NCBI GenBank assembly: GCA_021785155.1
Contig: JAJYGE010000319.1
Span: forward strand, 1 to 15,857
DNA length: 15,857 nt
Direction of reading: 5' to 3'
Source: Planctomycetota bacterium
Lineage (GTDB): Bacteria; Planctomycetota; Phycisphaerae; WQYP01
This document shows, piece after piece, positions 5,051 through 12,400 of the stretch; position 1 is the stretch's first letter; every line of letters begins with the position of its first letter. Below the pieces are notes generated by a model, which worked only from the letters and a program-made list of their open reading frames with translations, did no database searches and had not been told where the DNA came from. The position numbers and the translations under genes were made by a program.

Positions 5051-5462
5051 AACCTTAACCTCCCCATTATCCAAACGCCGCCGCCCTGCAGTATCGGTCA
5101 CAGGCCCGGCGGACCAGCGGAAGTCTTGAGCGTTGCGGAACTTCCCCAATTGGTGGCGAGCGGGTGCATTCATCGAGCGCTAGGAAATCCTGATTATGCT
5201 GAAGTTATCTCGAGTTGTTTAGGCAATATAATCCCTGGGTGCCCGCCTCCAAGAGATACGACACAATGGTGTATAGCCGCTGCGGGAAATCCGGACTTAA
5301 GTTGCCGGTAATTTCAGCGGAGAAATCAACTTGGGTGGAGGCGGGGTGAGGATACAGGGGGCAGCGTCGCCGGGCATAAACGCGATAGGAGATGCCAAAA
5401 TCAGGGCGTCATGGTTGTAAAGATTAGTTCCTGACGGCCCCGATGGGCTGTTGCGGGATGGC
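5051..5462. other. Non-coding stretch with no recognisable gene
   Basis: I see no convincing gene between the last repeat block and the membrane-protein gene. The stretch is free of the short tandem repeats and has a more even base composition than the DNA to its left. It holds a small perfect stem, GGAAGT/ACTTCC (5119-5124/5140-5145). A 90-codon open frame ends at 5311 but matches no family I know and starts inside repeat DNA. A gene remnant or an unknown RNA cannot be excluded. Confidence 0.4.
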
Positions 5463-5491
5463 CTTTCAGGGTTAGTACAAATCCTTATAAT
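5463..5491 (+). promoter_or_regulatory. Candidate promoter for the membrane protein and peptidase genes
   Basis: A perfect -10 hexamer TATAAT (5486-5491) has a weak -35 match CTTTCA (5463-5468) at 17-bp spacing. It lies about 120 bp before the start of the membrane-protein gene on the same strand. It rests on the -10 box alone. Confidence 0.35.
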
Positions 5492-5610
5492 GGGGGGCAT
5501 CGGTTTGTCCGGGGTGGGGCACGAATCGGTGCGCGAAAAAAAACGGCAGTATTTCGACAAATCCATTATCATGGCAGAACTTGGAAACGTGCAGCGAGGC
5601 GGCAATTACG

Positions 5611-7329
5611 ATGGGTGATCCAAAAGAAATAAACGATGACCGGCCATACGAGAACTTCACTTTGCGGAATGTGCAGTTCAGTTCCATATTTGAATTCAGC
5701 GCTTTATTCCGCGCCTTTCGCCTGGCGATTCAGCCGGCGTGCATGGGCACGGCATTGCTGGCGATTCTGGTAATTTATAGCGCGGGCAGGGCGTTGGATG
5801 TGGTGTGGAGTTATCAGGTACTGCCGGGTGAAATTTCCTCATTTCATTCTCCCATTCCCGGATTTTATAATGGCCTGCTCAAGCAGGATCGCTTCAACCG
5901 CACGCAGACGCTCATGGACATGCTCCAGCGAGATGAGCCGAATTTATCCCTGGCGCAAATCAACACCTTGGCCGCCAGCCCATCGGCGGTATATGGTTCC
6001 ATGGAAGCGGTTTACGAACTGCGGTTTCAACAGGCCGTCCGTGCCGCGGTGCAGCCGGGTGTAAGCCAGGCGACCGTTAACCAGACCCGCCGCCAGGCCA
6101 CAATGAAATTGCTCAATGAAATGCGGCAACTTAAAACGATTGTCGGGCGGGGCGTATTTTCCGCCCTGATGCGCTATGAAATCAGGGAATTTCATCTGCT
6201 GCTACATAACACCGCGGCACTGTTACGGCTTGCACCGATGCCCTCGGCGAATGGCGAAACGGATCGGGCCGTGGTACAGGTGGGCACGGGGATTTTGCCG
6301 ATCGGTCGGGATGGGATTTGGCAGAACAATTCAATTACCGGATGCCTGGCCAATATGTTCATCACCGGTCCGGACTGGCTGATAACGGGAGCGGCACCGG
6401 TTCGAGCGGTGACCCCGTCGCATGGCGTGACGTTATTGGTGCGACGGTTCTTTTATATCCTGTGCGTGCTGCTCCTGGCTGTTATCAGCATATTGGTGAT
6501 CGCATTGGCCGGCGCGATGATTTGTCGGCAGGCGGCATTGGAGTTTGCGGGCAGGAGACCGACATTTTCCGCGAACGTGGCGTTCGCCACTTCCCATCTT
6601 GGCTCCTTTATTAAAGCGCCGCTGCTGCCGTTTATGACGATTTTGGGAACCGGACTGGCCTTGACGGTTTTATCATTGGTCGGCGCGATACCGTTTCTGG
6701 GTGAGATATTTATTGGCGGGATTTTCATCGTGTTTCTGGTTCTTGGGTTTATCATCATGCTGATGGTGTTGGGGCTTATTGGCGGATTCAATTTGATTTA
6801 TCCGACACTGGCGGTGGAGGGATCAGATTCGTTTGACGCCATCAGCCGGAGTTTCAGTTATGTTTACGCCCGCCCATGGCGGATGCTGTTTTACACCGTG
6901 TTGCTGCTGGTATACGGTGCGGCGACGTATCTGTTTGTTTCCTTTGCCATGTACGTGCTGCTGGCGGGCGTGCATATATTTGTCGGATGGGGAATGACGC
7001 TCTTTGGATTGCTGCACGGCTGGTACACCGGCGGTGGTAAACTCGATGCGATGTGGCCGGCCCCGCGGATGGGGCATTTAATTGCTCCCATAAACTGGTG
7101 GGCGATGAACTGGTCGGAATACATTGCATCCATGCTGCTTTATTTCTGGCTGTTCATGGCGGTAACGCTGCTGGGGGCGTATGTCATGAGCTATTATTTT
7201 TCCGGCAGCACCATTTTATATCTGCTGCTGCGGCGCAGCGTTGACGGACAGGGCCTCAATGAAATTTTTCCCGACCAGCCTGAAGAAGCCGCCGTTCATT
7301 CCAGTCCACCGGCCGAAATAACGGAATAA
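5611..7329 (+). CDS. Multi-pass membrane protein, unknown function
   Basis: This 572-residue integral membrane protein begins with a cytoplasmic-looking acidic end and has a first membrane segment at about 38-57. A large, partly helical extra-membrane region (about 70-275) follows, with a heptad-like helical stretch around 130-205. At least five further hydrophobic segments lie at about 279-301, 335-358, 364-393, 423-446 (perhaps also 447-469) and 504-530, and the tail is short and acidic with prolines. The part NLIYPTLAVEGSDSFDAISRSFSYVYARPWRMLFY (394-428), polar between two hydrophobic helices, looks conserved and recalls membrane domains of the glycerophosphodiester phosphodiesterase-associated kind; I associate it with planctomycete proteins of unknown role. 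I chose ATG 5611, with GAGG at 5596-5599, over an in-frame TTG at 5581. It precedes the peptidase gene by 12 nt, so they probably form one transcript. Confidence 0.8.
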   Translation: MGDPKEINDDRPYENFTLRNVQFSSIFEFSALFRAFRLAIQPACMGTALLAILVIYSAGRALDVVWSYQVLPGEISSFHSPIPGFYNGLLKQDRFNRTQTLMDMLQRDEPNLSLAQINTLAASPSAVYGSMEAVYELRFQQAVRAAVQPGVSQATVNQTRRQATMKLLNEMRQLKTIVGRGVFSALMRYEIREFHLLLHNTAALLRLAPMPSANGETDRAVVQVGTGILPIGRDGIWQNNSITGCLANMFITGPDWLITGAAPVRAVTPSHGVTLLVRRFFYILCVLLLAVISILVIALAGAMICRQAALEFAGRRPTFSANVAFATSHLGSFIKAPLLPFMTILGTGLALTVLSLVGAIPFLGEIFIGGIFIVFLVLGFIIMLMVLGLIGGFNLIYPTLAVEGSDSFDAISRSFSYVYARPWRMLFYTVLLLVYGAATYLFVSFAMYVLLAGVHIFVGWGMTLFGLLHGWYTGGGKLDAMWPAPRMGHLIAPINWWAMNWSEYIASMLLYFWLFMAVTLLGAYVMSYYFSGSTILYLLLRRSVDGQGLNEIFPDQPEEAAVHSSPPAEITE

Positions 7330-7341
7330 GGGGAAACCGCG

Positions 7342-8520
7342 GTGAAACTTCGGGATTCATTTCACGAGATTCTGTTGCGGCTATGTGATACGCCCACTGC
7401 GCCGTATATGGAAGCCATGGTGGTGGCCGCCGTTCGGCAATGGCACGGCAACGCGCGGCGCAATAAGTTTATAACACTGCATGAAGACGTGGTGGGCAAT
7501 GTTCATCTGAATATTCGCACTGGCCGCAAGAATGCGCGCGTGCTGGTGCTGGAGGCGCATCTGGATCATCCCGGGTTTATCGTCACCGGCAACGGTCGTG
7601 ATGGAACAATCCGTGCCATTTTCCGGGGCGGCGTGAAACCATCATGCTTTACTGATGCGGCGGTGGCGTTATGGATTGGTAACGGCACCGGCGACCGATT
7701 GCCCAACCCGTTGTTGACGCGGGTGCGGCAAATTCAGCCCGCGAAAAAAACACAGCCCATACGTGTGATATTGGCGGGGTGTGGAATAAAGGTTCCCCGC
7801 GGAACCATTGGAACCTGGCATTTGCCGGATGCGGCGGAAAAAGACGGGCTGTTAATGGCCCGGGCGTGTGATGATCTCGCGGGCGTGGCGGCATGCCTTT
7901 GCGTGCTGGAGCGGCTGCTGGAAATGAAGGCCAAATGTAATGTTACGGTACTGTTGACCCGGGCCGAGGAAGTAGGGTTTGCCGGTGCCATAGCTGCGGC
8001 GCGGCAATGTCTGATTCCTCGTAACTGTGCCGTCATTGGATTGGAAACCAGCCGAAGCACGCCGCAGGCCGTACAAGGGGCCGGCCCGGTAATTCGCGTG
8101 GGGGATCGCACGAGCACATTCAGCCCGGCGTTGACACGATTTATGGCCATGACCGCCGGCGGTATTGCCGATGAATCTTCGGATTTCCGCTATCAGCGGG
8201 CGTTAATGGACGGCGGCACATGCGATTCGACGGTGTTTCACGCCTTTGGGTATGAAACGGGGGCCATCTGTCTGGCCTTGGGAAATTATCACAATATGCG
8301 GGAAGCCCCGGCGGCAGGAGCACACCCGGAAATTCCCAGTGCGGGGCCGATGATTGCCAGCGAGACCATACACCTTTCCGATTTTGCGGCTGAGGTGGAG
8401 CTGCTGGCGCAAATCTGCGTGAAGTTTCCCCAATACAAATCCGGCATGGAAGATTTGAAAAAGCGCTTTATTAATTTGTATCAACGCGAGCAGCGGGCAT
8501 TGCTGTGTCCGGGTGGGTAA
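7342..8520 (+). CDS. M42-family metallo-aminopeptidase-like protein
   Basis: This 392-residue protein belongs to the M42 (glutamyl aminopeptidase/endoglucanase-M-like) group of cytoplasmic di-metal peptidases. Visible motifs are VLEAHLDHPGF with ligand H73 and D75, ARACDDLAG with the bridging D177, LLTRAEEVGFAGA with catalytic E209 and ligand E210, GLETS with E235 where many members have Asp, and NYHNMRE with H317. These are the expected five metal positions, so it should be active. Family members remove N-terminal residues from peptides and usually form large oligomers; the substrate preference here is unknown. The start is GTG at 7342 with GGGGAAA just before it. It sits 12 nt after the membrane-protein gene and converges with arfB, with only 21 nt between their ends. 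A deacylase of related fold is a less likely alternative. Confidence 0.88.
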   Translation: MKLRDSFHEILLRLCDTPTAPYMEAMVVAAVRQWHGNARRNKFITLHEDVVGNVHLNIRTGRKNARVLVLEAHLDHPGFIVTGNGRDGTIRAIFRGGVKPSCFTDAAVALWIGNGTGDRLPNPLLTRVRQIQPAKKTQPIRVILAGCGIKVPRGTIGTWHLPDAAEKDGLLMARACDDLAGVAACLCVLERLLEMKAKCNVTVLLTRAEEVGFAGAIAAARQCLIPRNCAVIGLETSRSTPQAVQGAGPVIRVGDRTSTFSPALTRFMAMTAGGIADESSDFRYQRALMDGGTCDSTVFHAFGYETGAICLALGNYHNMREAPAAGAHPEIPSAGPMIASETIHLSDFAAEVELLAQICVKFPQYKSGMEDLKKRFINLYQREQRALLCPGG

Positions 8521-8541
8521 AAACCAGGATATTAGACGCGG

Positions 8542-8994
8542 TTATTCCGCCGGGCTGCGGCGGGCGCGTTTCACGTCGGACCGCACACGTTTGGTTTCCA
8601 GTCGGCGGGTGCGGCTGGCCTTGGTGGGGCGGGTCTTGCGCCTCTTTTTCGGTTCCACCATGGCTTCCGATACCAGCAGCTTGAGTTTTTCCATGCATGC
8701 TCTGCGGTTAGCTTCCTGAGTGCGTTGATTGGAGCTGATCAGCACAATAGCTCCGGCCGCATCTACACGCCGACCCACGGCCTCAATGAGCCGCAAGCGT
8801 GCTTTGATATTCAGGCCATGAAGATCGTCGGGGTGAACGCGCAAATCCGTTTTGGTGTTGACCTTGTTGACGTTTTGACCACCAGGGCCGCCGGAACGGG
8901 AGAATCCGAATTGCAGCCTTTGCCGATCAACCCATACACCGCCGCCGAGCGCAAATCCCGGAACATTGGAAAAACCTTCAACCATGTCTGCCAT
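8542..8994 (-). CDS. arfB: Alternative ribosome-rescue factor ArfB (YaeJ-type peptidyl-tRNA hydrolase)
   Basis: This 150-residue release-factor-like protein hydrolyses peptidyl-tRNA on ribosomes stalled without a stop codon. The catalytic loop is clear: FSRSGGPGGQNVNKVNTK with GGQ at 38-40. The C-terminal tail (about 114-146, KKRRKTRPTKASRTRRLETKRVRSDVKRARR) is strongly basic and carries the RPTK-S-R-RRLE-K pattern by which ArfB-type proteins fill the empty mRNA channel. No codon-recognition domain is present, and the length is close to the usual 140 residues. The ATG is at 8992-8994 with a weak GGTGG upstream; Met4 is an alternative start. It follows gltX after 30 nt on the same strand and is the last gene of the minus-strand run. 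Confidence 0.95.
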   Translation of the reverse strand: MADMVEGFSNVPGFALGGGVWVDRQRLQFGFSRSGGPGGQNVNKVNTKTDLRVHPDDLHGLNIKARLRLIEAVGRRVDAAGAIVLISSNQRTQEANRRACMEKLKLLVSEAMVEPKKRRKTRPTKASRTRRLETKRVRSDVKRARRSPAE

Positions 8995-9024
8995 TGTACC
9001 ACCAATTAATTGAAAGTGGGAAAA

Positions 9025-10644
9025 TCACGTTGGCGTGTCGGCTTTCTCCGTTGATTGGAGAATTGTATCAATGCGGGCCAGCGTGGTGTGACGACCCAGC
9101 AGACAGAGGGTTTCCAATAGCGGTGGTGATATTGATCCGCCGCACACGGCGACGCGGAGCGTTTGCGGGGCTGAACCGCGTTTTTCGCCAAGTTCGATAA
9201 TTTTCTCAATCAGCGGAGCCAACTGCTCCTTCGACCAATCCGGTAGCGCTGCCAGCATAGCGCGAATCTGTTGCAGCACGGCGCGGCCTTGACCGGCTTC
9301 AATGTGCTTTGTAAAGGCGGCGGGATCCATTTTTGGTTCTTCGAAAAAGAACCGTGAATTTTCCGCCATCTCCGTCAGTGTGCCGGTGCGTTCGCGGTAC
9401 ATGGCCAATAGTTCGCGCTGCTGCGATTCGGTGGCTTTTTTAATGGGATAATCCGTCACCGCATTGAATGCGGCAAGATCACGCAGCAGATCATCCATGG
9501 ATCGGCGGCGGACATATTCGCCGTTCATCCACAATAGTTTCTTGCGGTCAAAGCGGCCACTGGTTTTGCCGATGGTTTCCAGCGAAAACAATTGCAGCAT
9601 TTCATCACGCGTGAGAATTTCCCGATTTTCTCCCGGCGACCAGCCAATTAAGGCGATGAAATTCAGCAGCGCATCAGACACATATCCACTGCGGCGGAAA
9701 TCCTGCACATCAATTTCCGGCAAGGGCACCCCAAGCGCTGCGCCAATGGCCGCGGCGATACGGGAATCATCGGTTTTTTTATCCAGAAATTCTTTCAACT
9801 GATCCGCGGCGATGCCCGATTTGTCCGCCAGCGTGTCGGCACCGTTGCCCTGCTTGATCCACAGAGCCACGGCGGCGCGGGCGGCTTTGGTTTTGTCCCG
9901 CTTGGACATTTTGGTGTTGTCCATGTTAAACACCAGCGGCATGTGCGCATGGGCGGGCGGTTCCCAGCCCAGGGCTTTGTACAGGCCCAGATGTTTGGGC
10001 GTATTCATTAAATGTTCCTGCGCCCGCAGAACATGGGTAATACCCATATCATGGTCGTCAACCACGACCGCGAAATGATACGTGGGGAAGCCATCGGATT
10101 TACGAATGATAATGTCATCATGTTCATCTCCGCCGACGGAAATCTCGCCGAGAATGAGATCATGAAACGTAATGGTTTCAAACGGCATTTCAAAGCGCAG
10201 CACGGTTGGCCCGCTGCCCGGAGCCGCACGCCCCGGCATGTTGCGGCGATAGCGGAAGGGCCGCTTCATTTTCTCCGCCACCATGCGCATGGCGGCCAAT
10301 TGTTGCGGCGTTTCATAGGCTTCATAGGCGCGGCCATCTTTGAGCAATTGCGCTAAAAAGCCGTTGTAAAGATCCAGGCGCATGGACTGAAAATATTCAT
10401 TTTTCGCGGCGCCGGGTTGGGGGCCACAGTCCCAATTCAGGCCCAGCCATTGCAGATCAGCGAGAATTCCGGCGGCCGATTCCGCGGTGGAGCGCACTTG
10501 ATCCGTATCTTCAATGCGCAGAACAAATTGGCCGCCATGCTTGCGGGCAAAGAGCCAGTTAAATAATGCGGTTCTGGCTCCGCCAACGTGTAAAAATCCA
10601 GTGGGTGACGGGGCAAATCGGGTTTTAACCATTTTAGAATCCAT
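9025..10644 (-). CDS. gltX: Glutamyl-tRNA synthetase
   Basis: This class I synthetase attaches glutamate to tRNA in the cytoplasm. The HIGH-like signature is RFAPSPTGFLHVGGARTALFN (HVGG 19-22), followed by VLRIEDTD, the Glu-binding and tRNA segments TVLRFEMP and SDGFPTYHFAVVVDDHDMGITHVLRAQEHL, and KMSKR at 245-249. The C-terminal helical anticodon domain follows from about 355. At 539 residues it is longer than the common 470-500. The excess lies right after KMSKRD (about 250-313), before the SGYVSDALLNFIALIGWSPG helix. The zinc-binding cysteines found in some members are absent (AYEAYETPQQL). Its start overlaps the end of the ubiD gene by 11 nt, which implies translational coupling. Met5 (ATG at 10630-10632) is the alternative start and fits the family's usual N-terminus better. 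Whether it also charges tRNA-Gln cannot be told. Confidence 0.97.
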   Translation of the reverse strand: MDSKMVKTRFAPSPTGFLHVGGARTALFNWLFARKHGGQFVLRIEDTDQVRSTAESAAGILADLQWLGLNWDCGPQPGAAKNEYFQSMRLDLYNGFLAQLLKDGRAYEAYETPQQLAAMRMVAEKMKRPFRYRRNMPGRAAPGSGPTVLRFEMPFETITFHDLILGEISVGGDEHDDIIIRKSDGFPTYHFAVVVDDHDMGITHVLRAQEHLMNTPKHLGLYKALGWEPPAHAHMPLVFNMDNTKMSKRDKTKAARAAVALWIKQGNGADTLADKSGIAADQLKEFLDKKTDDSRIAAAIGAALGVPLPEIDVQDFRRSGYVSDALLNFIALIGWSPGENREILTRDEMLQLFSLETIGKTSGRFDRKKLLWMNGEYVRRRSMDDLLRDLAAFNAVTDYPIKKATESQQRELLAMYRERTGTLTEMAENSRFFFEEPKMDPAAFTKHIEAGQGRAVLQQIRAMLAALPDWSKEQLAPLIEKIIELGEKRGSAPQTLRVAVCGGSISPPLLETLCLLGRHTTLARIDTILQSTEKADTPT

Positions 10645-12154
10645 ATTCCTTCCAACGCCGGGTTACCGTTTTTACCGTTGCTTCATCCATTTCAATTTCA
10701 TCCGGCCAATCGCGTACCACGCCCTCGCCGGGCCACTTGCGTGTGGCATCCATGCCCAATTTGCTTCCAGCGCCCATGGCCGGTGCGGCATGATCCAGAA
10801 TATCCAGCGGCCCTTCGGCAATAAAGGTATCACGCCGCGGATCGACATTGGCCGCCAGGTGAAACAGTACATCATCCTGATTATGCACATCCACATGCTC
10901 ATCAACCACGATGACCATTTTGGTCCAGGCCATCTGCCCGGCTCCCCATATCGCATGGATCACCTTGCGGGCATGATACGGATATTCTTTGCGGATTTTA
11001 ATAAACGCGCAGTTGTGAAACGCGCCGAACATCGGCAAATCATAATCAATGACATCCGGCACAATGAGCTTCAGCAACGGCAGAAATATCCGCTCCGTGG
11101 CTTTGCCGAGATAATAATCTTCCTGCGGCGGTTTGCCGACGATGGTGGTGGGATAAATGGGATTCCGCCGATGGGTGATGGCGGTAATATGAAATACCGG
11201 ATACTGATCCGCCAGAGAATAAAAGCCGGTGTGATCACCAAACGGCCCTTCAAGAACCGTTTGATTCGGATCCACATATCCTTCGATAACAAATTCACAA
11301 TTGGCCGGCACTTCCAGCGGTACGGTTTTACACGGCACCAGTTCCAGGCCGCGGCCCAGCAGAAAGCCCGCGAAGATATGCTCATCAATTCCCGGCGGCA
11401 ACGGGGCCGTGGCGGCATAGGGTAAAACACTTTCTCCGCCGAGGGTAATGGCCAGCGGGCAGGGCTTGCCGAGTTTGGCCCAGGCGCGAAAATGCCGGGC
11501 ACCGTCATGGTGCGTATGCCAATGCATGGCGGTCAATTTTTTATCAAAAATCTGCACCCGATACATGCCGAGATTCCGCACGCCGGTTTCCGGATGCTTG
11601 GTGACCACCTGCCCCAGGGTGATATATTTTCCACCATCTTTGGGCCAGCATTGAATGACGGGAAGACGCGTAATATCCGCGTTATCGGTATGCACCACTT
11701 CCTGGCACAAGCCCGGACCCGCGCGGACTTTCGGGCCGTAGCCCGCCAGTTTGAGCAGGTCCAGCCCTTTTTTCATTTTATCCATAAACCGCACCGGCAA
11801 CTGCGGCTGCGTTAAATCAGCGATGCGCTGCGCCAAAGCGTCAAGACTGTCACATCCGAGGGCGGCGTGAATGCGATGGTATGATCCGAAGGTATTAATG
11901 GCCAGAGGAAAATCGGAACCTTTGACCTGTTCAAAGAGCAAAGCCTGATTAACCGCCGGCGTACCGTGTTTTGGCGCTTTAGCGGCGAAGGGCGCGATCG
12001 CGGCAGGATAATCCCCATCGCGTGTGGGCGATTTGCTGACACGATCCGCAATTTCCGCCACTTCGAGCACCGGATCAACAGGGGCGGAAATTTTCCGCAA
12101 CTCGCCCATTTTGTCGAGTTGAGCGAGAAAATTTCGTAATGTTTCGTAGGGCAT
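10634..12154 (-). CDS. ubiD: UbiD-family prenylated-FMN decarboxylase
   Basis: This 506-residue UbiD-type decarboxylase, which uses prenylated FMN, is close in length to E. coli UbiD. The family pattern is clear: KYITLGQVVTKHPETGVRNLGMYRVQI (176-202), MHWHTHHDGARHF (210-222), LGGESVLPYAATAPLPPGIDE (238-258), CEFVIEGYVDP (286-296) and LEGPFGDHTGFYS (301-313), which together hold the conserved Arg and Glu residues of the active site. Later come IVGKPPQED and FIKIRKEYPYHARKVIHAIWG. The likely substrate is an aromatic acid in quinone (menaquinone or ubiquinone) synthesis, but UbiD members differ widely and no flavin prenyltransferase gene (ubiX) is in view. I placed the start at ATG 12152-12154, with GGTGG 5-9 nt upstream, because the preceding 58 in-frame residues look non-coding. 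It lies between dnaE and gltX and overlaps gltX. Confidence 0.93.
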   Translation of the reverse strand: MPYETLRNFLAQLDKMGELRKISAPVDPVLEVAEIADRVSKSPTRDGDYPAAIAPFAAKAPKHGTPAVNQALLFEQVKGSDFPLAINTFGSYHRIHAALGCDSLDALAQRIADLTQPQLPVRFMDKMKKGLDLLKLAGYGPKVRAGPGLCQEVVHTDNADITRLPVIQCWPKDGGKYITLGQVVTKHPETGVRNLGMYRVQIFDKKLTAMHWHTHHDGARHFRAWAKLGKPCPLAITLGGESVLPYAATAPLPPGIDEHIFAGFLLGRGLELVPCKTVPLEVPANCEFVIEGYVDPNQTVLEGPFGDHTGFYSLADQYPVFHITAITHRRNPIYPTTIVGKPPQEDYYLGKATERIFLPLLKLIVPDVIDYDLPMFGAFHNCAFIKIRKEYPYHARKVIHAIWGAGQMAWTKMVIVVDEHVDVHNQDDVLFHLAANVDPRRDTFIAEGPLDILDHAAPAMGAGSKLGMDATRKWPGEGVVRDWPDEIEMDEATVKTVTRRWKEYGF

Positions 12155-12400
12155 TATCCACCAAATAAACAAACCACGAAGCAATAATAGTAGTCCAATT
12201 TTGCCGGCTTGGAAAGAAGCGGAAAGCGGAAAGCATACGAAGGGGTGTGGCAATTTTTCCGGGCGAACAGGGAAATCAACGGCATAAATGCCGGCGGTTA
12301 GAGAAGCGTTCGTTCTGGAAACTCGCACCCCGGACCCGTGCCCGGATTTATTGCCACGCCGATTGCCGTCCTGGCGGTTGCATCCATTTTGCGTTCCTGC
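12155..12400. other. Intergenic gap between dnaE and ubiD
   Basis: This 246-bp stretch has no supported gene. A short inverted repeat, CGGCAT/ATGCCG with a 2-nt centre (12280-12293), is present without a following T-tract on the minus strand. The gap is long enough to hold a separate promoter for ubiD, gltX and arfB, but I see no strong -35/-10 pair. A 29-codon frame just after the dnaE stop has no other support. Confidence 0.4.

Noticed and set aside
5232..5245. 6S RNA-like motif
   Set aside because: Only a short phrase resembles the 6S centre; I could not find matching closing stems.
5039..5311. Plus-strand 90-codon open frame
   Set aside because: It begins in repeat DNA, has no ribosome-binding site I can see, and matches no family I know; possibly a gene remnant.
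5297..5605. Minus-strand 102-codon open frame, rich in Pro and Ser
   Set aside because: The composition reflects the G-rich opposite strand, there are no motifs, and it overlaps the likely promoter of the membrane-protein gene.
8547..8563. Hairpin CCGCCG/CGGCGG as a terminator between the convergent peptidase and arfB genes
   Set aside because: It lies inside the arfB coding end and lacks a proper T-tract on either strand.
12155..12328. 58-residue N-terminal extension of the UbiD protein
   Set aside because: The extension has no family similarity and UbiD proteins start close to MPYETLRNFL; the internal ATG has a ribosome-binding site and gives the normal length.
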